From NCBI RefSeq assembly GCF_032062135.1, contig NC_092862.1, forward strand, positions 92,100,362 through 92,164,361: a DNA stretch of 64,000 bases, in the 5' to 3' direction. The position numbers and the translations under genes are program-made. This DNA comes from Pyxicephalus adspersus. Taxonomy: Eukaryota; Chordata; Amphibia; Anura; Pyxicephalidae. Under the pieces are notes generated by a model, which saw only the letters and a program-made list of their open reading frames with translations, made no database searches and had not been told where the DNA came from. How positions within the stretch are numbered: the stretch's first letter is position 1; each line of letters opens with the position of its first letter. Of this stretch, positions 50,601 through 56,600 are shown in pieces.

Positions 50601-53600
50601 TATACTTACGAATTGAGAATATCCAGTTAGTGGAATATTTTACAGCCTGGCTTTATGAGAGAGTTTACAAATATATGGCAATTTGAGCACTTATATCTGA
50701 TTTCTTGTAATATATTTCAGTCACTTGCTAATCTTCCCCTCAGGGGCTAAATATTGAATACATATACAATAGGCTCTAATAATATTTCTAGGCTCCTACC
50801 GTTATCCCCCACCCCCCGATTCATATCCTTTTTTCATGTCCCCGGTTGTTCTTAGCCTTATTTCCTTTTTTGTTGGAATACATACAGTGATGCACCTTGT
50901 GGCATTAGTAAGCTCTTCTGGGCAGAGTTCTCTCCTCCTGTATCACTGTCTGTATTAGTCTGTCATTTGCAATCCCTATTTAATGTACAGCGCTGCGTAT
51001 TATGTTGGAGCTATATAAATCCTGTTTATTATTAATAATAATAATAATAATAATAATAGTAATTGCTATATTTTTGTATGTTACTATGGTTTGTAAATGC
51101 TACCACAACTGATATTTGATATATTTGGATTTGTTTTTTTTTGTTCTATTGTGTATGTCTTCTATTGTTAATTCTTTCTGTTGTTTATGCACTTTTTGCA
51201 TCTAATTTTAAAAATTTAATACAAGTACATTTTTGAAAAAAATAACTATCAGGGTGTTTGAATTGTTTGTGGCCACATGTGTTCCCCACTATCAAAGAAC
51301 TGTCGTTCAATCTGTAAATTTGTGATCATGCTAAAGGTGAATATGTGCAAATCACTCTTAATGGTTTACTTTTTTGCTATGTTATCATGTCACAACGTGT
51401 CATGCAACCAACAGCTACCACTGGCTATCTGGCTAAACATTATTTAGTGAAAGCACATGGCCCTTTAAAACCTCTCTCATGTCTGGCCTAACTCATAGGC
51501 CACCTTTCCTTCAACCAAGTCATTCAGGCAGTCAGGGGATTTACAAACCTTATTGCAGGTTGAATTTCCATATTTGCACTAAAGTATTTGACATTTTTAA
51601 AAACATACATTTTATTTAAAATTTTGGAGATATGCAGTGCGCATGCGAAGGACCAGGTTATGGCAGCACTATGAGCAGGCTTTGTTCCATGCAGGGACAA
51701 AGGGACACATCTTCGGCACCACTACCAACAGATAACGGTGCCCTGGCTCTCCTCCGCTTCCCTGACTACCGCATTACCCGTGAAGAACAGATCTGATGGC
51801 ATCTCGGACCAATCTCGGCGGCACCAATCGAAGCTATCAGCTAAGCCAGCCCTAGCCCTCGCTGCAGGCAAGATGATGTCTTGTCAGTAGACCATGTGGC
51901 CGCCAGCAAACCAGATTTCTTTTTGGAAAGCTTTCCCTCTTTATCACCACAGCAACCTCTCTAGGAACTGAAGGGCATGCTTGAAAGATTCCAGTCGATT
52001 TTGCAATCAGCCCTAGATTCTATAGCTAAACATATTACTGTCCATTTCACTAAGGAGAACTTGGTCACCCCACAGTGCAACTTGAGCACCGCATGGATGA
52101 TGTTACAACAGTGCTTGAGGGCCATGAAAAGGACCTGGATAACCTGAAACAAGGTCCAGATCCTGCACCATAAACTGGAGGATTTAAAAAACAGGTCCCG
52201 CTGCTCCAACCTGCGGATCAGAGGGCTCCGAGAGTCAATCATTGACCTAACGTCTACAGCCACAGCACTGTTCCAAGAACTCTGTCCCGAGATTCCTATT
52301 GAGCGGTTGGAACTGGACCAGATCCATCACACCTTGATTTGGCCCAGGTCAGATGGCCCTCCGCGTGACATTGTGGTAAAATTCAATTGCTTTCGCACTA
52401 AGGATAGACTGTTGCAAGTCGCCCGCACCAAAGAGCCCCTGTCCTTCCAAGGTCATGCTTATCAGCTATTTATTGACCTGGCCCCAGCTACTATCCAGCA
52501 TCGGAGGGAACTTAAACCATACCTGCGCATCCTCCAAGACCAGAAGACTGCGTACAAGTGGGGTTACCCCTTCAAGCTCCTTTTATCGGGAGAAATCAAG
52601 CGATCACTTCGCTTTCAGAGGCCCACAACGGCTTCTGCTCTTGGAGCTACCCATGCCTTCCTCTTTGGCTACATCTGAGCAACCAAAGGCTCCTTCAACT
52701 TTACCCCATGGTTTACAGAGACAACTCCAATGCTGAGATCATCCTGCTCATACCCACACATTTGATGCCAGTCAACCAAGTTCGCAGAGGGTGACCTGAA
52801 AAGCCTCACCTTGTATCTCTTCACGGACCTTTGCTTCTTTTTTCATACCCCACAGGGACCAATATGATCGTTCAAGTCTGATGGCCCAGCCTGGGTTCTC
52901 ACCTTTTTTTGTCTGTGTTCCATGTTTGGAAATTAATGTGTTTATTAGATTGATATTTTTTGTTGTTACTGTCTACTATGTCTCCTTTTGGGCAAACAGA
53001 GCCTACACTTTTTTCCCTACCTGTACTTCTGCCTATGCCTTCTCCCTCCCTGGTCCACCACCACCCCTCTATTCCTCAGGTCATTACTCATTCAAGGGCA
53101 AACACCCTAGTCACGTACTACGTGCCCAACGAAGGCCAGAATGCCTTCTTTGCTAAATTTCTCCAGCTGATCCAAAAACATGTGCAGGGAGGTATAATTA
53201 TGTGTGGGGATACTAATGCTCTTTTGATGCCATGGTTGGTTAAAAAAAGTCTGCAAAACCCAACAGTGCAACACAAGAAGACTACAGCCTGCTGGCTACC
53301 TTTCATACTGGTATGTTGGCGGTTTTGTGGAGAGAAACCCACTCTTCAAAATTAGACTTCACACACCCGCATCAGCTTCTCTCCTGCTATCACCACATCT
53401 TTGTTTCCACAACGAACCTCCCATTAGATCTACTGGTCTTACGCGGTCATGACAATGATAGCTTCACTTTTCCCTAGACCAGACTCCTTTAAATGGTCCC
53501 TAAATAACTCTCTTCTAAGCAATCCCACAGTGTGGCAGAAAATTCAGGCTGCACTGCACTGATTATTTTTCCCTTAACCATACTCCTAAGATCCTGAGGG

Positions 53601-56600
53601 AAACCTCAGCTGACAAAACGATCATTAGAGGCCGTTTTATTCAATTGGCCTCCCAGAATAAAAAGCAGCAGATAGCACAAAATTACTGTCTAGAACAGGA
53701 ATATTCTATGTTTGAAGTTTGCTGCCACCCGTAGGAGGGACGTGGGAAAGAAGCTGTTCAAACACAGATCAATTTATACACTTTCTCTCTGGCTGAAAAG
53801 CAACTGGATAGCACCGCCATGGTGGATTTTCTGAACACACTTTCCCTGCCAGAACTCCCATCAGCTATGGTAGAGTTCTTGGAAGCCCCGATAAAGCAAG
53901 TAGATATCTTACAGGCTATCAAAAACCTCAAGAGCAACAAACGCCCAGGCTTTACGGGCACCTATTATAAATAGTTTGCTACAGACTTAGTGCCACACCT
54001 AGTGCAAGTCTTTAATGCTGTTCTGAAAGGGGGAGCCCTTGGAGCTAGCTGGCTGGAAGCAGCGATATGCATGTTACCCAAACCAGACACATGTTCCACC
54101 CCATGGTCTATTTATCACCTGATCTCATTACTAAACTTAGATGTTAAATTGTTGGGGTCTATCCTGGCTACACGCCTAAATAAAAGTAGTAAACCAGTTG
54201 ATAGGGATGAATCAAATAGGCTTTATTCCTAAAAGAAAAACAGGCGGTAACATCCATCATATTCTACAGCTTACACACACACAGCATTCCTTCTCCGCTT
54301 AGATATTAAAAAGGCCTTCGACTCGGTCTCATGACCTAGAGAAATGGGGCTTTGGTCTGAATTTTTGCAGTTTTGTTATATAAGCCTTGTTTGCTTCTCC
54401 CTGGGCCTTTATGCAGTACGTGGGATATAGATCCCCCTACTTTCTCATAGGCAGGGGCACTAGACAAGGTTGCCCCCTCTCACCATTGCTGTTTGCCTTG
54501 GCGATGGAGCCACTGGCTCAGGCAAAAGTAGACCCCCTGGATATCACTGGAATAGAGATGGGCGGTATTTTTCATAAACTTAGTCTCTTTGCTGATGATG
54601 TACTACTATGCTTATCCAACCTTTTGGTGTCCCTGCCTAATGGTATGTCCCTTCTCCACAAATTTCAATCGGGCCTATAACTTAATTCTAACAAATGTAA
54701 AGCAATGAATATCACTTTAACGGCCACAACGGATTCAACTATCCAAGCTTCCTTTCTATTTACATGGAAGGAACGTCGTCTACGTTATGTAGGAGTATAT
54801 ATTACACCATCCTTTGAAACCATGTATGCTGCCAACATTCCAGAACTGGCCCGCTATTTGTTTTCTCTACTTGAGTCCTGGAAGAGGTACCAAACTTCCT
54901 GGCTGGAACACATAGCTTTGATAAAAATGACATGGCTGCCGAAATTGCTGCACCCCGCGAGGGTGCTACTAATCAAATTCCCTACCTCTAATAATAATGT
55001 TTTGCAAAAATGGGTTTTGGCCTTTATCTGGAACTTACGCAGACCTCATATACCCTGGCAGACCCTTTACCTCATAGTCAGGGGGGCCTATTGGTACCTC
55101 ATCTCCCATCTTACTACACAGTGGCACAGCTTTCTCCCCTTACGGCATACCATGTTCCATCCGGGTCAGCTCATTGAGTTTCAATGGAAGTTGTGAAAAT
55201 TTGCCCTGGTCTCGGTGGAGACTCTGTTGTGCAACCCCCCCCTGTGACTCAGTGTGGAAAATGGGAGGTTTAAAACATATACACTCCCCACTCTCTACTA
55301 TAGTTGGAAATACCCTGTTCCCACCAGGACTGGAGGACCCCGCAGGTTTTAGTGGTGGGTGGACCATGGTCAATAGAAAATCTTCCACTTTCTGGGCCCA
55401 TTTGGAATACTAAACTCGGCTGCAGTTCAGAAGTACCAAATCCCACCCTCTGAGACTTTCCAAACTATTGCAAGTCACCTACTTTATTCAGACTCGGTTA
55501 AGGGTGCCATCCTCTGCAGTAACTCTATTGGTATTTGAGAGCTTGTGCACTCGAGACCCTCAGGCGAAAGGGGTGATCTCAATGCTCCATGATATTTTGG
55601 TGCAGAGCCCCATTGTCCTACATGCACCACTGGTAAAGGGACATAGGCCATGAACGTGGAGCAGGAGGACTGGGAACAAATATAGGACGCAATGGCTCAC
55701 TGCAGCATTAGCGCTTCGGCAATCAGGGCAAATTATAAATTGGTGATGCGTTGGTACATGGTGCAAGTCTGTCTATCCAAAATGAAATCCGATGTGAGGA
55801 ACACATCTTTTCAAGGCTGCAACATACCTGGTACCCTGTACCATACTTGGTGGGAATGCCCTAAATTGGAGAGATACTGGACACATGTATACCAAATAGC
55901 GTACACTCTGCTGGGTCACTCCTTTCCTAAACATCCGGTGGAAGCGCTACTTAACCTGAAACTGGAGGTGTGCTCTACAGTCCAGTTTTGACTGCTTACG
56001 TACCTGTTCACTGCTGCTAAGATGGTGCTGGGAAAGCCTGGTGGTCTGCTACCCCAGAACTATAGCTCAGGTTAAAGATGACCTGGTTCCTGGTAAATAA
56101 AAAAATGTGAGCAATACTTACTGACTTTATTAACTGCTTTCATAGGGTTCAGTCACCATGGATTGAATATTAATACCAATGGGGTGGAACCAAACAAGTT
56201 TTATGCTTTAAAGTACAGGTAAACCAACCGGGAGACCAACTTTATCTAAAGGGGCACCGTTAAAGATTGCTATGACCTGATTACCTGTTTTTCTCTCCCA
56301 TCTCTCTATTTTTTTCTTTCTTTGCCTCTCTTTGTTGAGTTTATTTGCACTTTAATTGTTGTGAATATTAAAGGCCAAACCTACCGAGCAGGGTGGGAGG
56401 GTTGCTCACCCCGTTAGGGGACAACCTCTTAAGGACAATGTCTCTCCCCATGGACAATGCTCATCTCCAAGGACAACTGCATGGACTTTAGGGGGGTGTT
56501 ATTTTTATGAGTATGTTTTTTATACATCGAAAGAGATGGACATTAATTTTCTTACATTGTCTGTATACTTTATTTGCCTAACTTTATTAACCAGTTGTTC

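Larger units (their letters stand above)
50040..51240 (+). pseudogene. Tx1/L1-type LINE, 3' part (ORF2 C-terminus and 3' UTR)
   Basis: Across a MITE insertion, frames give YVGGV, then HIFWTCPIIVPY and MANDLICWIETSIPLDVVTL, matching the C-terminal zinc-knuckle region of L1/Tx1 ORF2 (H-WW-CP-YW). A second frame continues to about 50700 (VEYFTAWLYERVYKYM-like). The AT-rich 3' UTR ends TTTAATACAAGTACATTTTT. It is interrupted by MITE DNA at 50325-50376 and by an L2-type tail at 50870-51058. Confidence 0.65.
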
